NCBI GenBank assembly: GCA_934668765.1
Contig: CAKUOH010000039.1
Coordinates: 1-5,773, forward strand
Direction of reading: 5' to 3'
DNA: 5,773 nucleotides
Source: an uncultured Helicobacteraceae bacterium
GTDB lineage: Bacteria; Campylobacterota; Campylobacteria; Campylobacterales; Helicobacteraceae
Every line of letters starts with the position of its first letter. Positions within the stretch are counted from its first letter, which is position 1. Under the pieces are notes generated by a model that was given only the letters and a program-made list of their open reading frames with translations, was not told the origin of the DNA and searched no databases. The position numbers and the translations under genes were made by a program. Shown here piece after piece: positions 1 to 5,552 of this stretch.

Positions 1-86
1 GTGAATTTGACTTAGAGCAATTTAACGCGCTAATTTGGCAACGCAATAAATTCTATGATACTTTTTGGGAAGTGAAAGGGCGATAA
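1..86 (+). CDS. 3' end of an unrecognised protein gene (partial)
   Basis: An open frame enters from the left edge (first full codon at base 3) and ends at TAA, 84-86. The visible C-terminus is 27 residues, beginning EFDLEQFNAL and ending FWEVKGR. It is rich in aromatic residues (four F, two W, one Y), looks like a soluble protein tail, and has no recognisable motif. Codon choice (GCG, CTA, CGC) fits the genes downstream. I cannot name the product. A separate sigma-54 promoter follows 28 bp later, so this gene is probably not in one operon with the flagellar genes. Confidence 0.55.
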   Translation, partial: EFDLEQFNALIWQRNKFYDTFWEVKGR

Positions 87-114
87 AATTCCCATTTAGC
101 TAGAAAATACAATA

Positions 115-132
115 TTGGAATGAATCTTGCTT
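115..132 (+). promoter_or_regulatory. sigma-54 (RpoN) promoter of the rod operon
   Basis: The sequence TTGGAATGAATCTTGCTT has the invariant GG (117-118) and GC (129-130) of the -24/-12 elements separated by exactly 10 bases, and both flanking blocks (TTGGAA and TTGCTT) match the epsilonproteobacterial RpoN consensus. Transcription should begin near 141-143, leaving a leader of about 22 bases that contains the AGGA ribosome site (155-158) of the first rod gene. In Campylobacter and Helicobacter, RpoN with the FlgR response regulator controls the middle class of flagellar genes (rod and hook), so the site fits its target. I did not identify an FlgR binding site. Confidence 0.88.
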
Positions 133-164
133 AAAAATAGCGCAAATTTATATTAGGACAATAA

Positions 165-1004
165 ATGCTAAATGGATTTTACGGCGCGACAGGCGGTATA
201 GTGGCGCAATTTAATCGCCTTGATACGATTTCAAATAACCTTGCAAACGCAAATACAAACGGCTATAAACGCGATGATGTCGTAATAGGCGATTTTTTGC
301 GCCTTTACCAAGAATTTAAGCACGAGTTGCCTTTGCAAAATCACACACGCGAGGCATCAAAATTTCTAAATCGCACACTAAATCGCGTCCCTGCGGTAGT
401 AGAGGAATACAGCGATATGAGTGTGGGTAGCTTTGCACAGACGGACAATCCGCTAGATTTGGCACTGAAAAATAAAGACGCATTTTTTGCGATAGAGACT
501 CCAAATGGCGTGAAATATACACGAGACGGCGCATTTACGCTAGATAATAACGGCGTCCTTGTAACAAAGCAAGGACACCCCGTGCTTTCGCGCGAGGGCA
601 TTGATGAAAATGGCACAATAACTATTGATTTGGCGACTAGCAATGTTGAGGTAAATCCAAACGGCGATATTTTCGTGCGTAGCGTAGCAAATGACAGCGT
701 GGGCATTGCCGAGCCTATCGGTGCGGTTGCGATTGTAAGCTTTATAAATCCAAAATACCTTAAAAAAATCGGCGATAATCTCTATGAATTGCCACAGGAG
801 CGCATAAATGAGCGCGTAAATATAAACGATGATAATGTCGTAGCGAGTGGCTTTATCGAAAAGAGCAATATAAATCCTGTGGTGGAGATGACTGCGCTAA
901 TTACGACAAATCGCCTTGTGGATATTTATAGCAAAGTAATGAAAACTTATCAAGATGATTTGGCTCCAGAGGCGATAAACAAACTAGCGCAACATAGAGC
1001 ATAA
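165..1004 (+). CDS. flgG2: Flagellar basal-body rod protein, FlgF/FlgG2 type
   Basis: This 279-residue protein is a structural subunit of the flagellar rod, exported by the flagellar type III apparatus; consistent with that, it has no cleavable signal peptide. The N-terminal rod signature is clear at residues 1-45 (TISNNLANANTNGYKR at 21-36). The central FlgE/F/G-like domain contains the typical AFFAIETPNGVKYTRDGAF stretch at about 106-124. The C-terminal coiled-coil signature is at about 228-262 (GFIEKSNINPVVEMTALIT). The QRAYE motif typical of FlgG is degenerate here (TNRLVDIYS), and residues 45-80 differ from FlgG, so this is the FlgF-like paralogue called FlgG2 in Campylobacter and one of two flgG genes in H. 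pylori. AGGA lies 6 bases before the ATG. It is first in an operon with flgG, 29 bp downstream, driven by the sigma-54 promoter. Confidence 0.9.
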   Translation: MLNGFYGATGGIVAQFNRLDTISNNLANANTNGYKRDDVVIGDFLRLYQEFKHELPLQNHTREASKFLNRTLNRVPAVVEEYSDMSVGSFAQTDNPLDLALKNKDAFFAIETPNGVKYTRDGAFTLDNNGVLVTKQGHPVLSREGIDENGTITIDLATSNVEVNPNGDIFVRSVANDSVGIAEPIGAVAIVSFINPKYLKKIGDNLYELPQERINERVNINDDNVVASGFIEKSNINPVVEMTALITTNRLVDIYSKVMKTYQDDLAPEAINKLAQHRA

Positions 1005-1033
1005 ATTTTGGAGCGTAATAAAGGGAGGATAAT

Positions 1034-1825
1034 ATGATTCGAGCATTATACACGGCGACTACGGGAATGATAGGAATGCAAACGCAAGTGGATACCACTT
1101 CAAACAATATCGCAAATGTCAATACCATAGGCTATAAAAAGCAGCGCGCGGAATTTGCGGATTTGTTTTATCAAACGATGCAATACGCGGGGACTTCGAC
1201 AAGCGAGACTACGATTTCACCCACAGGTATTGAGATGGGGCTTGGTGTGCGAAATGTCGCCATAGCAAAGCATTTCTCACAAGGCAACCCAAAAGAGACG
1301 GAAAATAATTTGGATATTGCCATCACAGGGCGCGGATTTTTTCAAATCGAGTTGCCCGATGGGACGATTGCCTACACGCGCGATGGGAGCTTTAAACTTG
1401 ATAGCGAGGGCAATATCGTAAATAGCGAGGGCTACCCGCTTGTGCCAAATATCACAATCCCCGAAGATTCGACACATATAAACATCGGCACGGACGGCAT
1501 TGTAAGCGTGGTGCAGGCGAATTCTACGCAAATCAACACGCTTGGGCAAATTGAGACGACCGTTTTCATAAACCCCGCAGGTTTGCACTCACTAGGCGAT
1601 AATCTCTACCTAAACACAAATGCTTCAGGTGAGCCGATAAATGGCATTCCCGGGACAGAGGGTTTTGGGCTACTTCGTCAAGGATTCATAGAAATGAGCA
1701 ATGTAAAGTTAGTAGAGGAAATGACGGACTTAATCACGGGACAAAGGGCATACGAGGCGAACTCAAAGACGATTCAAACAGCTGATTCGATGCTACAAAC
1801 GGTAAATACGCTAAAACGAGCATAG
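1034..1825 (+). CDS. flgG: Flagellar basal-body distal rod protein FlgG
   Basis: FlgG polymerises into the distal rod that passes through the peptidoglycan and outer membrane and connects to the hook. The protein is 263 residues, against about 260 in enterics. The N-terminus carries the rod signature (ATTGMIGMQTQVDTTSNNIA at 8-27, then VNTIGYKKQRAEF). The core contains GRGFFQIELPDGTIAYTRDG at 99-118. The C-terminus has the classic GFIEMSNVKLVEEMTDLI and GQRAYEANSKTIQTAD stretches (217-251). A strong GGGAGG ribosome site (1023-1028) lies 5 bases before the ATG. It follows the FlgF-type gene with a 29-bp gap and should share its sigma-54 transcript. Nothing is missing or truncated. The pairing of the two paralogues, FlgF type then FlgG, matches the order I recall in Campylobacter. 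Confidence 0.96.
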   Translation: MIRALYTATTGMIGMQTQVDTTSNNIANVNTIGYKKQRAEFADLFYQTMQYAGTSTSETTISPTGIEMGLGVRNVAIAKHFSQGNPKETENNLDIAITGRGFFQIELPDGTIAYTRDGSFKLDSEGNIVNSEGYPLVPNITIPEDSTHINIGTDGIVSVVQANSTQINTLGQIETTVFINPAGLHSLGDNLYLNTNASGEPINGIPGTEGFGLLRQGFIEMSNVKLVEEMTDLITGQRAYEANSKTIQTADSMLQTVNTLKRA

Positions 1826-1832
1826 ATTTAGC

Positions 1833-1850
1833 TAGATTCGCGTGAATCTA
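1833..1850 (+). terminator. Perfect hairpin after flgG, possible weak terminator
   Basis: TAGATTC-GCGT-GAATCTA forms a perfect 7-bp stem with a 4-base loop, 7 bases after the flgG stop. A competing stem, ATAGATT (1822-1828) with AATCTAT (1845-1851), overlaps it. There is no clean T-run behind it (TCCTTTATAATTT), and the stem is A/T-rich, so intrinsic termination would be weak. The same stem occurs again at 3480-3497, so it may instead reflect the genome's repeated TAGATTC motif. Confidence 0.35.
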
Positions 1851-1987
1851 TCCTTTATAATTTGCGCAATTTGCCACATAAGCGAATCTAGCGTGGCGTT
1901 TAGTCGTTTGCGTTCGGATTTAATCTGCGCAATTAGCCCACCATTACAAGCAAAATGCGTTTTTGTCCTTAAAAGTTTAAGTTGTGA

Positions 1988-1996
1988 ATTATAGCA
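1988..1996 (-). promoter_or_regulatory. Minus-strand extended -10 (TGCTATAAT)
   Basis: Read on the minus strand, bases 1996 to 1988 are TGCTATAAT, the same extended -10 that precedes hisZ (5498-5506). Transcription would start near 1981 and run toward the 3' end of flgG. An AAGGA lies at about 1967-1971 on that strand, but no ATG, GTG or TTG in a useful frame follows it. The site could drive a small RNA or an antisense transcript, or be a chance A/T-rich match. There is no recognisable -35, which is normal for this group. Confidence 0.35.
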
Positions 1997-2049
1997 AATT
2001 GCGTGGTAATTTAAGCCAAACTCTTTGCAAACTTTAATCCTAAAAATTC

Positions 2050-2055
2050 TATAAT
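2050..2055 (+). promoter_or_regulatory. serB promoter -10 (TATAAT)
   Basis: A perfect TATAAT inside CTATAATTGCGC lies 48 bp before the serB ATG. It is followed by a T-rich leader and the AAGGA ribosome site (2092-2096). No -35 is evident, as is usual for the vegetative sigma factor of Helicobacter. A TTG start at 2055 would overlap the -10 box and so could not be in the transcript, which supports the downstream ATG at 2103. Confidence 0.65.
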
Positions 2056-2102
2056 TGCGCTTTTTTATTGAAATTTTTATCGAAAATTTGCAAGGAATCT
2101 AT

Positions 2103-2732
2103 ATGTTACCACAGAAATTAGCCGTCTTTGACTTTGACTCCACGCTGATGAATGGCGAGACGATTGATGAGTTGGCAAAGGCGCACGGCGTGAGCGATGA
2201 AGTCGCTAAAATCACGCATTTAGCGATGAATGGGGAGTTAGACTTTTATGAAAGTTTGATTCGCCGTGTGGCATTGCTAAAGGGAATGAGCGAGAAAAAG
2301 GCGATTGAGATTTGCCAAAATCTGCCCTTAACAGACGGCGCACTTGAAGTCGTCCCTGAGCTAAAGAAAAGGGGCTATGCGGTGGTGTGCTTTAGCGGTG
2401 GATTCAAATACGCCACCACGCATTTTAAGCACATTTTAGGGCTTGATGCGGAGTTTAGCAACATACTTCACGCAAAGGACGGGGTTTTGAGCGGTGGCGT
2501 GGGCGGTGAGATGATGTTTAGCGATTCCAAAGGCAAAATGCTTCAAACACTGCAAACTCTCTTGCGAATCGACCCTGAAAACACCATAGCCATAGGCGAT
2601 GGCGCAAATGACATTTCTATGTTTAGATTCGCGCGGAAAAAAGTCGCATTTTACGCCAAAGACGCACTCAAAAAGGAAGCAAATGTCATAATCCTGCACA
2701 AAGATTTGCGCGAGATTTTAAAATATGTGTAA
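2103..2732 (+). CDS. serB: Phosphoserine phosphatase SerB
   Basis: SerB hydrolyses O-phospho-L-serine to serine, the last step of serine synthesis, in the cytoplasm. It is a HAD-superfamily enzyme, and all motifs are visible: motif I VFDFDSTL with the nucleophile D10 and acid/base D12, motif II CFSGGF with S98, motif III lysine around K143/K145 in SDSKGK, and motif IV IGDGANDISMF with D166 and D170. The helical cap spans about residues 17-80. At 209 residues it matches the short epsilonproteobacterial SerB, which lacks the N-terminal ACT-like domain of the enteric enzyme. I chose the ATG at 2103 (MLPQKLAVF) because AAGGA lies 6 bases upstream; the longer TTG start at 2055 overlaps the -10 box. 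It has its own promoter and is followed 89 bp later by tal. Confidence 0.94.
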   Translation: MLPQKLAVFDFDSTLMNGETIDELAKAHGVSDEVAKITHLAMNGELDFYESLIRRVALLKGMSEKKAIEICQNLPLTDGALEVVPELKKRGYAVVCFSGGFKYATTHFKHILGLDAEFSNILHAKDGVLSGGVGGEMMFSDSKGKMLQTLQTLLRIDPENTIAIGDGANDISMFRFARKKVAFYAKDALKKEANVIILHKDLREILKYV

Positions 2733-2821
2733 TTGTATGTGGGGCAGATTTTTGGCTTTTGTGCGTAATGTTTGCGTAAGATTCGCTACTTTTTTAAATG
2801 GCGATTGTTAAGGTGGATTGT

Positions 2822-3850
2822 ATGAAAAAAATAGAGAATTTTAGCCTGTGGTGCGACTTTGTAGAGCGCGATTTTTTGAAAGGCGAATTTCGCGCTATGA
2901 TTGCGCGTGGCGAAATTGTGGGCGCGACAAGCAATCCTGCGATTTTTGCAAATGCGATTTTAAATAGTGGCGCGTATAAAAGCGACATTGAATCTTTGCG
3001 CGGGAGTGGCTTTAACGCAAAGGCGATTTATGAGAGTCTCGCATTTAACGACATAAAAAGCGCGGCGGTTAGCCTTTTGCCCTTGTGGGAGCAAAACGCA
3101 AACGATGGCTTTATCAGCATTGAGATTGACCCCACGCTGTGCGATGATGTGGGGCGTAGTATCGATGAGGGAGTGCGGATTTGGAATGCGCTAAATATGC
3201 CAAATGTGATGATAAAAGTCCCTGCGACAGAGGCGGGATTTGAGGTAATGAGCGCGCTTTATGGGCGCAAAATCAGCGTCAATGCTACTTTGATTTTCTC
3301 GCAAAATCAAGTGCAAAAGTGCTTGGAAGCGTTTGGCAGGGCGAATCGTGGTTTTGATTCGGCAAATCTAAATGAAAGTCGCGCTCCAAAAGCCGTAATT
3401 AGCATTTTTGTATCGCGCTTTGATAGATATTTGGAGGCAAATCCAAATGCGAATCCCACAAATCTCACGAATCCTGCGCTAGATTCAAGCGAATCTAATA
3501 ACGATTCCGCCCCAAAGCTTGGTATTTACAACGCAATGAAATGTTATGAGATTATCGAATCTTTTGGCAGTCCGCACATTCGCGCACTCTTTGCTTCCAC
3601 AGGCGTGAAAGGCGATAAGATTCCAAGTGCGTATTATGTGGAAAATCTACTGCTAAAAAATAGCGTAAATACCGCGCCTTTGGCGACTATACGCGATTTT
3701 ATCAAACTAGATTCAGGGCTAATCCAAGTTTTCCCCAAAATCGATTCATATCTAGCGCAATTTGAAGTGGATAAAATCGCGCAAAACTTGCTAGACGCAG
3801 GATTAGAAGCCTTTAAGATAGAATTTGAAAAAATGCTAAAAGCAATTTAG
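2822..3850 (+). CDS. tal: Transaldolase
   Basis: This enzyme moves a dihydroxyacetone unit between sedoheptulose 7-phosphate and glyceraldehyde 3-phosphate in the non-oxidative pentose phosphate pathway (cytoplasm). Visible signatures are GATSNP at 34-39, EIDP at 101-104, NVMIKVPATEAG at 128-139 with the Schiff-base lysine K132, SRFDRYLE at 198-205 and FASTGVK at 257-263. Using the ATG at 2822 gives 342 residues (MKKIENFSLW). The ATG at 2798 would add eight residues but lacks a ribosome site, whereas AAGGTGGA (2810-2817) precedes 2822. It belongs to the epsilonproteobacterial type, about 316 residues in H. pylori as I recall. The extra length is mainly an Asn/Pro/Ser-rich insert at about 206-231 after SRFDRYLE, plus a smaller one near 172-187. 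Both probably form surface loops. Confidence 0.94.
   Translation: MKKIENFSLWCDFVERDFLKGEFRAMIARGEIVGATSNPAIFANAILNSGAYKSDIESLRGSGFNAKAIYESLAFNDIKSAAVSLLPLWEQNANDGFISIEIDPTLCDDVGRSIDEGVRIWNALNMPNVMIKVPATEAGFEVMSALYGRKISVNATLIFSQNQVQKCLEAFGRANRGFDSANLNESRAPKAVISIFVSRFDRYLEANPNANPTNLTNPALDSSESNNDSAPKLGIYNAMKCYEIIESFGSPHIRALFASTGVKGDKIPSAYYVENLLLKNSVNTAPLATIRDFIKLDSGLIQVFPKIDSYLAQFEVDKIAQNLLDAGLEAFKIEFEKMLKAI
3480..3497 (+). repeat. Intragenic TAGATTC/GAATCTA hairpin in tal
   Basis: TAGATTC-AAGC-GAATCTA is a perfect 7-bp inverted repeat with a 4-base loop, having the same stem as the hairpin behind flgG (1833-1850). It lies inside the codons for the Asn/Ser-rich insert of transaldolase (around residues 220-226, LDSSESN), the least conserved part of that protein. 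Confidence 0.6.
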
Positions 3851-3892
3851 ATTTGCGCTAGATTCACACCCTTTTAGCGCGAATCTCAAATC
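3850..3892. terminator. Hairpin between convergent genes, likely bidirectional terminator
   Basis: Between the tal stop and the stop of the minus-strand membrane protein gene, GATTTG (3850-3855) pairs with CAAATC (3887-3892), and AGATTC (3860-3865) pairs with GAATCT (3881-3886). The result is a 12-bp stem with a 4-base bulge (3856-3859). An alternative stem, GCGCTA (3855-3860) with TAGCGC (3875-3880), has higher GC. No strong T-run follows on either strand. The position between convergent genes makes a shared terminator plausible. Confidence 0.45.
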
Positions 3893-4954
3893 ATAATGCT
3901 ATAAAGCCCACAAGTGTGCGCACAAGGATAAAAATAAAAGCAAAGAATAAATACAAAAAGCATCATAGGCAAAGCAAAACTATGATATTGAATGAAATTT
4001 TGAAAATAGATATTGCCGATAAATGTTGGGAAAATCAGCATTAACGCAAATGGATTTTTATATCGCGTAAAATCCAGCGATAAGAAAGAAAAGCCCCAAA
4101 TAAAAGGGTATAAGATTGAAAAGAAAAAGATAATACAAATTTTTGCCAAAGACAAGATAAAGTCCTTGTAAAATGTATGCGATGAAAACAGGATGAGCGT
4201 TATCTTTAACTAATGCAATGGAATTATAAGTATCGCCGATAATGTGATACCCCGGAAACCCTAGCCAAAATGTAAAAGCACAAATACTAGCACAAAGTGT
4301 AAAGGCAAAGGCTAAAAATACATAATCCTTGCGATTTATCAAAAGTGCGCGGGTAGATTCAGACGCGGTATTTTTAGTCGGCAAAGAGTGCAATAAATCC
4401 ACAAACACACGCCACAGCGCAAAAAATACTATCACAAAGATTACAATATCCACGAATCGCCACAATATATTTTTCATTAGCGGACTAAAATCCACCCTAT
4501 ATTCCACAATGCCAAGCGATTCAAGCCCTAATGCTCCCAAATCCTGCGTGGAGTTAAAAAACACATTGCGTTTGCTATGCGTTAGTCCCTTAAACGCGTT
4601 AAAATCCACTGCATTATCCCACGCATATTTTATCACGCACACATTTGAAATAGAGCTAGAGCGAAGCAATGGCGCAAGACTTGAAAATGCAATCCTTGCC
4701 GTGTAGCTAAACTCGCCATTTATTTCGTTGCGCTTATCATCTAATGCGATTTTTTGTTCGTGCAGCGTTAGATTCGCATTATAAACTTTATCTTTTGTTG
4801 CTATATTTAGTGCAAATGCCACTATGATTCCTATTACACATATCACACTTACAAATCCCAAAAAGACTTTTAGCCACTTTGGAGGCGCAAAAAGTGCTTT
4901 TAGATTCGATAGATTTGCGCCTACATTCGCCCAAAAATTTGCATTTTTATTCAT
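3886..4954 (-). pseudogene. Polytopic membrane protein (glycosyltransferase-like), frameshifted
   Basis: The intact first part (4954-4058, 298 residues) starts at an ATG with AGGA 8 bases upstream, 14 bp after the gtrA stop, so the two form an operon. It has a membrane helix at about 27-49, an extracytoplasmic domain of about 110 residues (51-160), then helices near 165-187, 211-232, 255-270 and 274-296. The stretch WLGFPGYHIIGDTYNSI...DNAHPVF (230-257), with an acidic residue and HP in the loop after a helix, resembles GT-C type membrane glycosyltransferases; I do not recognise the exact family. The frame stops at 4058 just after IAGFY. One frame over, the protein continues (RYKNPFALMLIFPTFIGNIY), and a second shift near 3955-3959 restores a hydrophobic end (ILVRTLVGFIAL, stop at 3893-3891). 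Removing one base at each point gives a continuous 353-residue protein. Real decay or sequencing error are both possible. Confidence 0.65.
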
Positions 4955-4968
4955 TTTTTCATTCCTTT

Positions 4969-5400
4969 TTATTTGAGATTTTTATATATGAATCGCTTTC
5001 GCATTGCAAAGCTATAAAACGCTACTAAAAAGCTAGCGATGATTTTGCCAAGCATTGCATTTGTGCCAAAAAATTCCACGCAACACATAAGGATTAGGCT
5101 ATTTAGTGCGATTCCAAAGATATTGATGACATAAATCGCAGTTATTTCGCGTCCTGTGCTTAAATGAGATTGTCCAAAAATTGCCCTTTTATACACTATG
5201 ATTCCAAGTGCGGAGATTGCCACAAACATTATGACACTAGAGATTAGATAGTGAATCTGCGCGATAAATGTAAGTGCATAAAATCCTATCCACTCACATA
5301 GCGTTAAGACTCCACCAAGAATCAAATATAAAATAAATTGCTTTTTAGTGGATTGCATTATTTGCCATTTAAATTTTGTCATTGTGAGATTCTGACACAT
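4969..5400 (-). CDS. GtrA-family membrane protein
   Basis: A small integral membrane protein of 143 residues with four predicted helices (about 22-44, 52-72, 86-108, 113-133) and a basic C-terminus (RKRFIYKNLK). The helix pattern, the FILYLILGGV start and the ending RKRFIYK fit the GtrA family, whose members are thought to flip polyprenyl-linked sugars across the cytoplasmic membrane for modification of surface polysaccharides. The start is uncertain: ATGs lie at 5400, 5382 and 5358, and none has a good ribosome site. The first 14 codons lie inside a repeat element (5346-5455), and GtrA proteins usually begin about ten residues before the first helix, so 5358 (MQSTKKQF, 129 residues) may be the true start. 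The gene for a membrane protein follows 14 bp downstream, suggesting a flippase-transferase pair. No GtrB-type glycosyltransferase gene is present in the window. Confidence 0.78.
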   Translation of the reverse strand: MCQNLTMTKFKWQIMQSTKKQFILYLILGGVLTLCEWIGFYALTFIAQIHYLISSVIMFVAISALGIIVYKRAIFGQSHLSTGREITAIYVINIFGIALNSLILMCCVEFFGTNAMLGKIIASFLVAFYSFAMRKRFIYKNLK

Positions 5401-5455
5401 TTTCTGTCATTGCGAGGCAGTGTGAGCATAGCGAACACAACGAAATAATCCACTA
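5346..5455. repeat. Short palindromic repeat element with TGTCATTG units
   Basis: A 110-bp segment is bounded by a perfect 9-bp inverted repeat, TAGTGGATT (5346-5354) and AATCCACTA (5447-5455). Inside are two direct copies of a 12-mer, TGTCATTGTGAG (5377-5388) and TGTCATTGCGAG (5405-5416), 28 bases apart with one mismatch, plus short inverted repeats TGTCA/TGACA (5377-5381, 5393-5397) and GTGT/ACAC (5420-5423, 5435-5438). Intergenic repeats of the form GTCATTGCGAG...AATCC recur in many bacterial genomes, from memory. This copy looks like a degenerate REP- or MITE-like element. It spans the start of gtrA and the gtrA-hisZ divergent spacer. Confidence 0.55.
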
Positions 5456-5500
5456 ATGCGACCTATGAATCTAGCTACGAATCTACGCAAATTTTTCTGC

Positions 5501-5506
5501 TATAAT
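5501..5506 (+). promoter_or_regulatory. hisZ promoter -10 (TATAAT)
   Basis: TGCTATAATTGCGC (5498-5511) carries an extended -10 box 52 bp upstream of the hisZ start. It is followed by a T-rich leader ending in AATTTGCAAGGA (5534-5545). Both the block at the -10 and the block at the ribosome site are nearly identical to those of serB, which supports both as real promoters. Confidence 0.65.
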
Positions 5507-5552
5507 TGCGCATTTTTATAATTTTATCATTTTAATTTGCAAGGATTTGACT

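Larger units (their letters stand above)
1826..2102. other. Intergenic region flgG-serB (277 bp)
   Basis: No convincing protein gene is present. From left to right it contains the TAGATTC hairpin (1833-1850), a TATAAT on the plus strand (1856-1861) followed by TTGCGC, an isolated GAATCTA (1884-1890), a minus-strand extended -10 box (1988-1996), and the plus-strand serB promoter (2050-2055). On the minus strand the frame from 2098 down to the stop at 1834-1832 is open for 88 codons, but it contains no ATG, GTG or TTG until an ATG 15 codons before its end, so it cannot be called a gene. On the plus strand a GTG at 1842 opens 50 codons with no ribosome site. Confidence 0.5.

Noticed and set aside
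1842..1994. 50-codon plus-strand frame from a GTG after flgG
   Set aside because: There is no ribosome site, the start lies in the hairpin, and no recognisable protein features are present.
2055..2102. N-terminal extension of SerB from a TTG at 2055
   Set aside because: It begins inside the TATAAT box, lacks a ribosome site and adds 16 residues ahead of a well-placed ATG with AAGGA.
2733..2821. Separate promoter for tal
   Set aside because: The best candidate is a TAAGAT at 2777-2782 with no other support. Read-through from serB is equally likely, so it is not listed as a feature.
4329..4706. 125-codon plus-strand open frame inside the membrane protein gene
   Set aside because: It lies antisense to a clearly membrane-like coding region, has no ribosome site, and its composition (many Ser, Thr, Asn) looks like a shadow frame.
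5377..5455. CRISPR-like array from the two TGTCATTG repeats
   Set aside because: There are only two 12-base units 28 bases apart with a mismatch, and no further regular repeats or spacers.
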